Of a stretch of DNA of 64,000 nt, positions 9,867-19,934 are shown piece after piece (the stretch's first letter is position 1; each line of letters opens with the position of its first letter). The DNA is taken from the NCBI GenBank assembly GCA_024752435.1, contig CP103034.1, forward strand, positions 930,001 through 994,000, given 5' to 3'. The notes under the pieces are model-generated. The model was not told the origin of the DNA. It did not search any database and saw only the letters and a list, made by a program, of their open reading frames with translations. The position numbers were made by a program, and so were the translations under genes. This stretch comes from Allantophomopsis cytisporea. Taxonomy: Eukaryota > Ascomycota > Leotiomycetes > Phacidiales > Phacidiaceae.

Positions 9867-11261
9867 GATTGATCTGGTCTGAACGACGATATTGACTGAA
9901 ATGCTGGTGCGAAGACTGTGACGACGAGAAGAATTTATAGGCCTAGGTCTCGCAGTCTTACGCGTAGACGCGATTGATGCGGTGCGATAATTCTCGATTC
10001 TATCACATTTTACTCAGGTATAAAAAGAAGTAAGAAGTGGTATGAACGACTACTATCAACCAGATTCTTGCCTCATTCCAAGTTCTTAGACTATATCCAC
10101 AAATGCATACTCAAGGATATATTAACATATGTAGTCAATACCGAATCTATAACATATATAAGCATATCTATATGATTTATATAAATAATGTCAGCTGGGA
10201 ATAAGATTTTGACAGAACTACCTGAGGACTGTATAGAGAAATATCATTTAATTATTCGTAACCAATAAATTCGGTTAGCTTTTATCAGTTGCTAGTCTCA
10301 TAAAACTTTTGGGTAAATAAGTCTAAAGAGGTATCTCAGACAGCATGCCAGATATATATGCGGCATAAACATTATAGACGCTACTCTTAGAGACTATATA
10401 GTAAAGGGTACTTCCAAAATTCTGGTTTGATATATTTTGAAAAGGAAGTAGGTTTGATCATAACAAACTACGTTATACGGTTTGTTGCAATATCTTTTTC
10501 CCCCAAAGATTTGCATAACAACCGAAAGAAACTTAGAAGCTCATTTTTTGATCTGCTGTAGCAGTAGCATTAGCCAAATTTCAGTTTTTAGCAGCCTTGA
10601 AGCAGAACTAGCTTTTATAAATTATAAGCCAGACCTCCTGTATAGATCATGTTTATCTTTCAGTGACATATATACAATAAGTAAGACTTTTATAAAAACT
10701 AGCCAATAACTTGAAACATTTTATCACCAGCTCTTTGCTCCCTAATTCATCCCCTGCACGCTTCTTCCCTGGTGTCATCTGGAGACTAAGATTGATGGTC
10801 TTGCTGCTTCTCATTCTTCCACTGAGATAGATAGCGATGACGAATGTAAGCAAGAGGAGCCAACTCAGATAGTATACCTATATGAAGTTATAACTCCATG
10901 TTCTCATAAATACATGAGCATACGTGCATGCATGTGCCCTTTGCCCTATGCAGAAGTATGCTGGAGTGAGAGGACCGAATTACTCAGTTTTGGATCCATG
11001 AATGTAGTCTACAGGTGTAACACATCTGTATGCTCTAACAGGAATGGATCTGTGAGATGTATTCTTTCTGAGGATTGTAGAACACCAAAACATCAAGGCT
11101 TTATATAGCAGAAAACATCGCTAAGATCAAGAGTGTAGCGTAATTCACGCGTTTTCCTGATATTCCATGCCAACCGCATTTTGCGTACCGACAATTTGCT
11201 CTCTCTAAGTTTGCTGAAAGTCAAACCAACAAGTCGGTCATCAGCGACCACAAATCTTTGA
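9867..11261. other. AT-rich spacer, probably decayed sequence
   Basis: About 1.4 kb between the two RNase III-like genes. From about 10000 to 10900 it is strongly AT-rich with many TATA, ATAT and TTTAT runs, and open frames are short and do not resemble proteins. This is the look of sequence decayed by repeat-induced point mutation or of an old transposon remnant, but I find no ends, terminal repeats or recognisable enzyme remains. Confidence 0.45.
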
Positions 11262-12018
11262 CTACTGAGCCTCAATACTGAGCTCCTCACAAATCTTCAG
11301 AGCCACAACAGCTCTCTTCGAAGCTTCAAGACCCCCATCGTGATATACAGCTCCAAGAACAGCCTTGACAGTAGCCCCAATCAACTTTGTTTCTTTATCC
11401 TTGGAAATTCCTGTCCCAAACATCGAGATGGGCCCCAATGATCCGCCTAACCTCACATACCGTTCCAACTTGCTTGCTCTCCCAATATGATCGAGATGCT
11501 TTTTCGAGAAAACTTTGTTCATTTCCTTCTCAGTCTCCCCTGCCATTGAGTCAGTACTGATCTTCTGGATGGTTGCTAACCATATCCAAGAGCAAACATT
11601 CGAGGCCCGTACCAAGATCCAAACCAATCTTATAATAAAATTCACCGATAATCAGCCTCAGAACATGTTCACCAATGTTCGCCAAGCGAGCATTCCCTTC
11701 TCTCACCATCCTCTTGCTCTGTCCAATCAATTGCCATCCATTCCCCGGAGCCTCCAGGGCTTCCTCCAAGACATCAGAATCGTTAAAAGTATGATTTATG
11801 ATCTTCTCGACAGCAGGTACGAAATTTTTTGAATTCTTCGCTGAAGGGAATAGAATGCCTCGACGTATAAGGTCCTGGGACTTGGCCTTTGGTTTTATCC
11901 TAAGTCGATTTGTGCGTGCACATGGAAGGATAAGCCGTGCAAGTGGGTCACTCATTAGCTGCGCCATCTGGGCCTTTGAGAGGCGGACCTCTGATTTAGA
12001 GGGAAAAGGAGACTGCAT
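11262..12018 (-). CDS. RNase III-fold protein B, predicted pseudoenzyme
   Basis: Two exons: 12018-11625 and 11575-11262 give 235 residues with a 49-nt intron; a 37-nt intron with a later donor also keeps frame, so the junction is uncertain. The N-terminal part (AVEKIINHTFNDSDVLEEALEAPGNGW) aligns with protein A (VTVYVFKDPALLVEALQAAGNGV), so the two are paralogues. The first signature is GNARLANIGEHVLRL, with the metal-binding acids lost or changed (Asp to Glu). The second is KLIGATVKAVLGAVYHDGG, where both the Asp and the Glu are replaced (Ala and Lys). RNase III cleavage is therefore very unlikely. Expanded sets of degenerate RNase III-like proteins may be lineage-specific. The role is unknown. 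Confidence 0.65.
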
Positions 12019-12516
12019 AAAGAATCAGGACGAGTGGTATCGCTACCTATGCCAGTGTATCGTGATAGATAAGGTATAAACCAAAATGTTCCACGATGAG
12101 ACCACGAAGAGAAAGTTCTCCTTGAGGTAAGGAAAATGTTAGAGGGAAGTCGGCTGGATGGCATGAGAGACGTTGAACTCTACGTTCGCAGATATACAAC
12201 TGTTGAAAATAGCAGTCAGTGAATTGATGAGGACAATAGCTGACGAAGAAGCGTGACTGTCGAAAATAGCAAACACTCATTTACAATAGCCATAGCTTCA
12301 ATATACTAGAGTTGACAATAACATGGGAACAATATGAAATGCTCAAGCTCTTGTTGAGGCTAAAATGGCGAATTCGTTATTCATGTTTAAGCTGTTAGCA
12401 TCACTCACGAAAAGGCTAAATCGTTGTAATGTGATATTATTTGGGACGACGTTTGGCTATGATATGATTGCTACATAGACGTGAATCAACGGTATGAAGG
12501 GTATTTCGGTATAAAT
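12019..12516. other. Intergenic gap
   Basis: 498 nt between RNase III-like protein B and the 3' end of the F-box-like gene. Apart from short stop-interrupted frames and the repeated phrase GAAAATAGCA (near 12204 and 12253), I see nothing. Confidence 0.4.
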
Positions 12517-13569
12517 TCAGGCTCGAATAGCAACGCTTCGCGAAAGTATGCTTGCCCCAGGCTGTTGAGCCAACAGGAAATCATCCCAGGTATTCAGTTC
12601 CTCCTCCGTCCAATCTCTCTCGGATCCCCACGAGATAAGCTTTTTACGATCAGCTGCGATCTGTAAGAGCCCACCCAACATATCCCCATCTCTTCTGACC
12701 TGTGACCACGCATCGAATTGTGTTTCTACTACAGATGGCACTTCATCCAGAATAGCAGTCAGCAAACCTTTCGAGAAATTCTCGTAGAAATTGTCGGCTT
12801 TGCGGAAGCCTTTGAATATTTGATGTGAGGGATCGACCTCCACGAAAACATGCAGAACGCGTACATTAACACAATCTTTCAAGCCTAACGCATCGTTCAC
12901 GACCCAGCCTCGAGGGGGAGCGTTCCATCCGGGTCCTAGGCGGAGATCGAGGGCACTGAGCGAGGCCCGATAGCGGGGAGATAGGCGGGCAAGGAGTGGT
13001 TTCTTCGTTTTGAAGAACCTTCCCGGGTGGCATGGGAATACACGAAATATATGGGTTGAGTAGAAATGGTGGCTGGCCTCATTGTGTATCTGCCTGCTTA
13101 CCAGAAACAGTGGCAATATTGTCCGGTGCACATTGCGGAAGTTGTCCGGGTCAAGGTCGAGCACGCGAGGTACTCGACTAAACACATATGAATATATCTT
13201 TGTGCGCAATTCTGAGGGCAATTCGAATAACGGGAAGGGAGCGCGAGCCTTCTTTGCTTTGGCGGCGGCTTCATCTTCGTCTTCGTACTCATCCTCATCG
13301 TCGGTGGGGTAGCGGGAGGGCAATGCTGACGATTGAGGAGTGGTAGTAGTAGAATTCGATAATGAATTGGTGTATCTTATATTCAAGTGGCCATTGCGTG
13401 CTGATACCACACGAAAGGGCAGTCGCCTCTCGTTGGATGCTCTCGTACTGTCGTCATCGGATGTATATGTCGATGGCGCAGCGGAGGATTGCGCAGTTGA
13501 TGAGGCAGAATTCTGGGGTCGTCCTTGTCGCAAGCTCAATAAGCCATGATGCATGGGCTTTTCACTCAT
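12517..13569 (-). CDS. F-box-like/2EXR-type fungal protein
   Basis: A single exon of 350 residues. The first 110 residues are Ser/Thr-rich and disordered, with an acidic run (DDEDEYEDEDEAAAKAKK). The core starts with FPLFELPSELRTKIYSYVF, then PLFLVSRQIHNEASHHFYSTHIF, the typical opening of the 2EXR/F-box-like proteins abundant in Pezizomycotina. The C-terminal half (LSALDLRLGPGW, VRVLHVFVEVDPS) continues as in that family. Such proteins are generally uncharacterised; by analogy to F-box proteins some may recruit substrates to SCF ubiquitin ligases, which is not shown for this group. Confidence 0.75.
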   Translation of the reverse strand: MSEKPMHHGLLSLRQGRPQNSASSTAQSSAAPSTYTSDDDSTRASNERRLPFRVVSARNGHLNIRYTNSLSNSTTTTPQSSALPSRYPTDDEDEYEDEDEAAAKAKKARAPFPLFELPSELRTKIYSYVFSRVPRVLDLDPDNFRNVHRTILPLFLVSRQIHNEASHHFYSTHIFRVFPCHPGRFFKTKKPLLARLSPRYRASLSALDLRLGPGWNAPPRGWVVNDALGLKDCVNVRVLHVFVEVDPSHQIFKGFRKADNFYENFSKGLLTAILDEVPSVVETQFDAWSQVRRDGDMLGGLLQIAADRKKLISWGSERDWTEEELNTWDDFLLAQQPGASILSRSVAIRA

Positions 13570-14109
13570 GTTTGCAGATTTTAAGAGGTGTAAGAAGGAT
13601 TGTATTGTATATGTATATGAGGAATACGTAGGTTTATCGTGAAGGTGGGGTAGTCAGGTGGTGTGATGGAACTATGGATAAAAGGTGCGGTTTTGTCGGA
13701 ATGAGTGTAACGATGCAACGGGAGCCATAGTGCCTTGAGTAGATCTCCGAAAAGTTCCAGTCTAACTATGCCTTCTTTAGCAACGTCATCTTCTTCTCCC
13801 CATCTAGCTACAACTCCACGTCCATGGAGTAACGGATCGTCGAGTCAAATTTCGTGATATTGGGTGATCAACTTTGTAGAAAAAAGAAAAAAAAGAAGCC
13901 TTGGAAACATTGAGGAAGGAAAGCCTTATGTAGCAAACCCGGCCTTGGCGCTTCCGACTAGCGAGGCGGCCGACAAAAAGATCATGGAATAGCATCATCG
14001 TCCAAATAATCCCCATCAAGGTCTACCTTCCATAATTAATGAACATATCATTTCTGCGACTTCTTGGCTGAAGCATCGCATTCCCATTCATATCTTCACA
14101 AAAAACAAC
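13570..14109. promoter_or_regulatory. Divergent promoter region, F-box-like gene and TIM50
   Basis: A 540-nt gap between divergent start codons. It holds an A-rich stretch near 13879-13893 and pyrimidine-rich sequence just before the TIM50 start. I see no gene. Confidence 0.4.
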
Positions 14110-15907
14110 ATGCTTTCCAGAGCAGTGAACAGATCGCTATATGCGCATAGTCGACTCCCACCTACGAGCTTGCGAATAGCTTCCACGACCCAGTTCGCCC
14201 GGGGTTTCGCGAAGGATAACAAGTCACGAAACGCACAGAAGAAACCAACAAACTACTCAAGACCACCGGGTGCACCAGTGCCTTCAAAAGAGCCAATCGC
14301 GTCAGCGTTTAGCGCCACCGCGAATACTTCGAAACCCAAGAACCAGCCCGAGTACTCGAACAAGCAGGATGAGGTCAGCGCAGCAGCTTCGCCAGAGCGT
14401 AACACTGTGCCACAGTCTGTAGGAGGTGGAGCTGGAAAGCCTTCCCAGAGTGGGCAATCAGGCGATGACCCAAATATCTCCGGGCAGCAGGAGGAATTCC
14501 AGACTGACACCACTTCGTCGGAGAACACAGCTCCCCAATCAAGTTCACCACGAGCCATTGACCCAGCGGAAGCCCAACAACAATTCAAACTTCCCGATCT
14601 CACTCAGGGAATCCCATCAACCATTGAATATGAGTTGGCAGGAAAGAGCCGTAAGGAGGAGGCAACAGGCTTGAACATCACAGAGGCTGCTTCGCAGGAG
14701 TCCTCTGGCGGTGGACGTGGAAGGGGAGAACTTCCAGACTCAGCATATGTTTCATCCACAGAGAAGCGCCGTGCTAAGATGGCAAACCTTATGTACTTGG
14801 CATTTGCAGGTTTCGCAACTGTTGGCAGTGTCTATCTTGGCCGAAACTGGGAGTCCGAAGAAGAGGAGGCTAGACACCCAGAAGCCCCATCTGGATGGTC
14901 GCTCGGAGCCCTCTATAACAGAGCCAAGGCGAGAATGGGCGACCAATTAGGTTACTACACTGAACCTGCCTTCCAGAAGCTTTTGCCCAATCCTGACCCA
15001 ATGTTCGAACGGCCATATACCCTTGTGTTGAGTTTGGAGGATCTACTCATTCATAGCGAGTGGACAAGAGAACATGGCTGGAGAATGGCTAAGCGTCCAG
15101 GTGTTGATTACTTTCTCCGATACCTCAGTCAGTACTACGAGCTTGTCATCTTCACAAGTGTACCTTTCGGTATCGCCGAGCCAGTCATTCGCAAGCTCGA
15201 TCCATACCACATCGTAACTTTCCCACTGTTCAGAGAAGCTACCAATTACCAGAATGGTGACTATGTCAAGGTTAGTATGAACAGCTCACCTATCTTATGT
15301 CAGGCTAATCATTGTTATATAGGATCTTGCATACCTTAACCGTGATCTTTCCAAGGTAATTATGATCGATACTGTTCCACACCACGCCAAGAACCAACCA
15401 GAAAACGCCATTATTCTGCCAAAGTGGACTGGTAACCCGGATGATAAGGAACTTGTGTCACTTATTCCATTCCTTGAGTATATCCCAACAATGGCCATTG
15501 GAGATGTTCGCAAGGCTATCAAGTCTTTTGAAGGTACACACATTCCAACTGAATTCGCAAAGCGTGAGGCGATTGCTCGCAAGAAGTTCAATGAGCAAAT
15601 GGCAGAAGAGAAGTCGAAGAAGCCAAAGTCCGGCTTGAGCTTCCTTGGCGGCGCTTTAGGCATGAAGCCTCAGACTATGCCTGGTGAGCAAAGCATCGGT
15701 GAAGGTATGGCAGAGGGCAAGATGTTGCAAGATCTGGCAAGAGAGAGAGGCCAGAGAGAGTATGAGAGACTTGAGAAGATGATCAGAGAGGAGGGTGCGA
15801 AGTGGTTGGCTGAGGAAGCTGCCACTGAAGAAAAGATGAAGGAGGAGGCCATGAAGGGTATGAAGAACTCCTTCACTGGCATGTTCGGTGGTGGAGCTGC
15901 CAAATAG
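14110..15907 (+). CDS. TIM50: TIM50, presequence translocase (TIM23 complex) receptor subunit
   Basis: Two exons (14110-15270, 15323-15907) encode 581 residues. Tim50 receives presequence proteins from the TOM channel and passes them to TIM23 in the inner membrane. The start has an Arg-rich mitochondrial presequence ending near RGFAKD (about residue 35), then a long disordered Ser/Pro/Gln-rich stretch. One membrane segment follows (NLMYLAFAGFATVGSVYLG, near residue 225-245), then the FCP1-like domain facing the intermembrane space. That domain reads LVLSLEDLLIHSEWTREHGW and KRPGVDYFLRYLSQYYELV. The DxDx(T/V) phosphatase motif is absent, as usual for Tim50. The C-terminus is a charged helical tail. 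Confidence 0.96.
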
Positions 15908-16629
15908 ATTCAGGAATGATTGCTTGATTTTCTTCCGACTCTTCAAAGTCTGATGAGATTTGTGTCACATTCGAAAAATTAATAAGAGCTCGGTGGAGCT
16001 CGTGTCCTCTCTCTCCTCTGCATGTGGTTATAGTACCACGGCGTGGCTGTACAATAGCAACCTTTTTCTCTGTACAATATATGTCATGAGCGTAGCAAAA
16101 GTTGTTTTGAGGCTTTCTAGGTCCATCTGTGATAAGTGGCATGATAACTACAAACTTCGATTGTCGTGAAGAGAACAGCAGATTCGTGTCAGAAACTAAT
16201 TGCCAATTGTCTTTGTAAAACCTCATTCGAACTGTTTGTTCTGCTCTCGACGATGTTTGACCTCGTATTCTACGGCTCGTCACATCTCACAGCAAGATCT
16301 CGGCTGTTCTGGGAGTTCTTTCAGAATATGATTTTTTTGAGATCCTGCGCACTTCCGCATCCGGCACGGTTACCTGCAGACAAACGTCGCGTGCCTTGAT
16401 TCTGCCACGACTTCGTCGATGTCACATCAACTTCTTATTTGGTTTCTATTTGTGTTTCATTTGAGCTATCGAGTCTTTTCTATAAATCCAAGGAAAGTGT
16501 CAACAAGAATTCCCAGAAAGGCAGATATTGACACTCTGACAGCTATACCCTCAATCATCACTTCCAAAACCTACACGTTTAGTATCAGCGCAATACCATC
16601 AACCGTTGATAGAAATCCAAACAAAAAGC
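15908..16629. other. Intergenic region, promoter of the six-cysteine secreted protein
   Basis: 722 nt downstream of TIM50. A TATAAAT box at 16481-16487 lies about 145 nt before the start codon of the small secreted protein gene. Short frames here have no protein-like features. Confidence 0.4.
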
Positions 16630-16895
16630 ATGAAGTCCTTCTTTGCAATTGCCTTTGTTGGCTTTTCTATTATGACGGCTTCGGTCTTCGCAGTCCCTTA
16701 TCCTCTCGCCGAACCAAAGGATCTACCATGCGTCATGCCATACTGTCTGTGCACAGGCTATCCTACTGGCAGCGAGGCGTAAGCTCCTAATCTGCTCTTT
16801 GAATTGATGGTTCAAATTTTCTCTCTCAGGACATCAGCTAACAGATTTCAAGACAAGCTCAGTGCCAGACTAGTCCGAAGTGTATGGGGTGCTAA
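16630..16895 (+). CDS. Small secreted cysteine-rich protein (63 aa, six Cys)
   Basis: Two exons (16630-16778 and 16853-16895) joined across a 74-nt GT-AG intron encode 63 residues. The first 21 residues (MKSFFAIAFVGFSIMTASVFA) are a clear signal peptide with an Ala-x-Ala-like cleavage context. The mature part of about 42 residues contains six cysteines: PCVMPYCLC in exon 1, then QCQTSPKCMGC at the very C-terminus from exon 2. The acceptor was chosen because GCTAAC, a good branch site, lies 11 nt upstream; two earlier AGs would give longer tails without cysteines. Six cysteines in a tiny secreted protein suggest three disulfides, as in apoplastic effector or antimicrobial-type peptides. Function is unknown. 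It is too short for ordinary gene calling. Confidence 0.6.
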
Positions 16896-19466
16896 GCCGT
16901 CGAAGGGCAAAGACCCATGATTGAACGCTACCTGAGGGATGGTATCGTTATGATCTAAAGAAGAGCATCTGAGCTGTTGGCAGTGACTTATTTTCGGCTT
17001 AGTCGGATTTGGATGGGTTTGGGCGCAGGGATCTCATCTATCAGCAGGTATTCACTGATGTAACCATTAAAGGAATTTGATATCTAGTGCGGATATTTTT
17101 CGTATTTGAACTTTTCCCTCCTGATCCCATACAGTTCGGAATGCAATGCAATGTTCAATTTCGATCACGAGAATGTCGACTGCCTTATCGCTCTGTCTGA
17201 AGTGACGTCTACGCACTCCAGCCTAGATATCGATGATGTTTTGATGCGAAACCCACGTGACAAGGGTCATGATCCATTCATGAAGCTAAGTTACCTACCT
17301 GGTAACATCTAGACCATTGCGACTGCCATAGCCATAGCCATCTCAATTCTACCTTACCTTATCAACACTCAGCCTTCTAGCTCTAGAGCAATCATCTCCA
17401 TCGAGATTCAATGATAGCCCTCCACGGTCCGCATGTGGCCATGTTGAGGCTCTTCCCATGTCTTAGATGGAGCACTGATTGAGCAATGCCACGTTTTGTC
17501 TCTCACCGTCTCTCCTAAGTCCAGGGATGTCTATTAAATTTCTACTACAATCCTGCAGCTGCTTTCAACATGTCGCACAGAAGCAGAGCAGAGCAGATGC
17601 CAGAGGCTATCAACTCCTGAACTCAACGAACCTCGTTGTCGGTTGAAGTCCAGCTACTCAAAGAGGTAGGTGGTCGGGGTCACCTCGTGGCAGCAAGGAT
17701 TATCTTCTTGGCGTGAGTTACATCGAAGCCCATCCATATTGCGACCATCAGGTGCGACCAGGTACAAAGAACATCGTTGAATTTGCGGTAAGACATTTCA
17801 TTTCACAATCAAATCATACATACGATTGCTGTAACTGCTTTAAATAGATACCCATGTTCTGCATGTCGCCGAATATGTCTGCTTCGAGTCTGCTTCATAT
17901 CGATCTTTGCTCGTCACCTCTACACAGATTGCGTATATTCCTTGCAACTGATGGTGCTTTAAAATTCGTTCCTAATCTCCTGGAGTTTATTGATGTCACG
18001 GGTGTAATTGTCTGCAAGGAATTGTGGTTAGAGAGACTGCGAGCGGAAAAAAGATATTGTATCTACGTATGTACGTACAATGATCGTCGCGCCAGTATCC
18101 ACCGGTTGAGTGCGGTAGGCTCAGCACTTCTTCTCCTTGTTTCTTGTGGTGCCTGCATCAGACCTTTTGCGATCCAGCGAGATCCTGGGGTCTAACGTGC
18201 ATCCACTGCGCAAATCTGAAATCTTCCGTACATACGAAGCACGTATTGTTTACATATGATGTTTCCCTTGCGATACCATGATTGGCTTTGGTTACGATGC
18301 CATTGAACATCCCTGGAAAAAACCGTTATTACCCGAAGTACGAAACACATTTACATAGTAAATAGCTCTCTTCTGTTGCCGCCGGAGAAGGGCTGAGGCT
18401 CGCGGGCTCATTACCTTAGTATCCATGCTGGCTTTGCTCAATCATCGTTTAGTCATGACAGAGTTTGCCAGGATACTATTTGGTCCATGGGATTGTATTG
18501 AGAATCAAGCTTCAGGAGCCTTGTCCGAGAGAAAACTTTTCCGGCGCCTCAGCCAGTTGTTGATGGAATTCACGACGCACCTCTGCTCATACAGTAGTAG
18601 TCTTTGTGTGGACCTCGGCTTGAGTTCTGGCTGTCATCCAATGGTTTCGGTGCGGGCTTCGTTATGCACAAATGATGAACGTTGCACATCTGTTCTCAAC
18701 TATTTTCAAGATTTTTCGACGTTTCCAATCTCAATTGTGCCCAGCAATGCTGCATCGAACCCTGTGTTTGATATTTCATGAATTCTCTTAGCTCACATAT
18801 TTGTGGTTGCCCTACGACGGAGTCGGCGTGAGCGAAAAGTAGATAGTTTAAATTTCTTGAAAATGTTGGTGTTTGAGGATGATCGACGGGATTAAAGGGC
18901 GCAAATGTCATTTACATGTCGTTTACATACCCGCCACCCCAGCCTAATGAACACCATCACCCACACGTGAGTAGAAGCTCCCGAGCCCATGGGCGCGGCA
19001 CGCACATTTCACAGTTGCGCCGAAATCGCCTCGAGCAAGGATGAGCAAGGGAACTCGATATGCCTCGAGTGGACCGCGATACATGTCAACCTACATATCA
19101 GCTAGAACTTCTCCTGCATGCTTCTCGAATGAAATCTGTATCGAATTGTCTTGACCTTCAGCCCCCAATGCCTACCAATGCATGGTATCCTCAGACAACT
19201 AACCCTCCTTTCAGTTTTTCGCTGCATATACCCTGAATCAAGCATATCTGCCTCGTTATTTGCGGATCTGCTACATTGGGGCAGTTCGCTGAAGCGGCAT
19301 GCTATACTCCCCATATCATGGAATTCAGAAAACCATATATACTGCCATGTGGCAACATCATCATGGCATGTCTGCCCGTCAAAGTGTGTTACCTCCTGTT
19401 GACCTCGTCCCAGCGCTCCTTGTCCTTCCCAGACTCAGAAATATATCATACTTCATCTTGACCACT
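16896..19466. other. Gene-poor intergenic region
   Basis: 2.6 kb with only short stop-interrupted frames on both strands. The longest (113 codons near 17854-18195) has no recognisable domain and a composition unlike the real genes here. I see no repeat or RNA gene. Confidence 0.4.
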
Positions 19467-19934
19467 ATGGCATACACTGTTGAAGAGCTCCGTGATTATA
19501 TCACAGACCTCTACTGCGACCAGCAATACACAGAGAGTCAAATTCTAAACGCCCTCCTTAGCAATGGCGTTGAAACAAAGTAAGTGGTGACTCCTACCGT
19601 TCAACCGTCAGGAGTCTAATATCCACATAGTGCTGATCATCTCCGGCGCCATCTCGAGCTTTGGCAACTAAACTCGGCTCCTTCGCACGGTGCGGATCCG
19701 CTTCGGTCAGCCGAGCGCCACGACGACCAACAAAACTTTAGCAACGACCGTCTACAGCAATACTTGCAAGAAGACAGTCACCATGAACAATTGGCCCTTC
19801 GTTTAACCAGCCTTGTTCAAAACGAGGAGTATAATGGAAATATCGATTTGTCAGAACTGCCAGCCCCCGGTCAACGAGAACGACGTGGCTCTGACAAGAA
19901 ACAGCAAAGATGTCAAAATGGGCATCATAGATGA
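19467..19934 (+). CDS. Small Clr5-like helix-turn-helix protein
   Basis: Exons 19467-19579 and 19631-19934 (51-nt intron) encode 138 residues. The N-terminal part YTVEELRDYITDLYCDQQYTESQILNALL followed, across the intron, by ADHLRRHLELWQL resembles the Clr5 domain pattern: helix, a 'tLkev' type helix-turn-helix and a closing RRxLxxWgL. Fungal Clr5 proteins are putative DNA-binding proteins linked to heterochromatin silencing in fission yeast. The rest is Gln/Arg/Asp-rich and probably disordered. The intron falls inside the domain and splicing restores the closing motif, which supports a real gene. It stands alone in a gene-poor stretch, and similarity to Clr5 is weak. Confidence 0.55.

Noticed and set aside
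17854..18195. 113-codon frame in the gene-poor region
   Set aside because: No domain, no secretion signal of good quality and no plausible splice partners.
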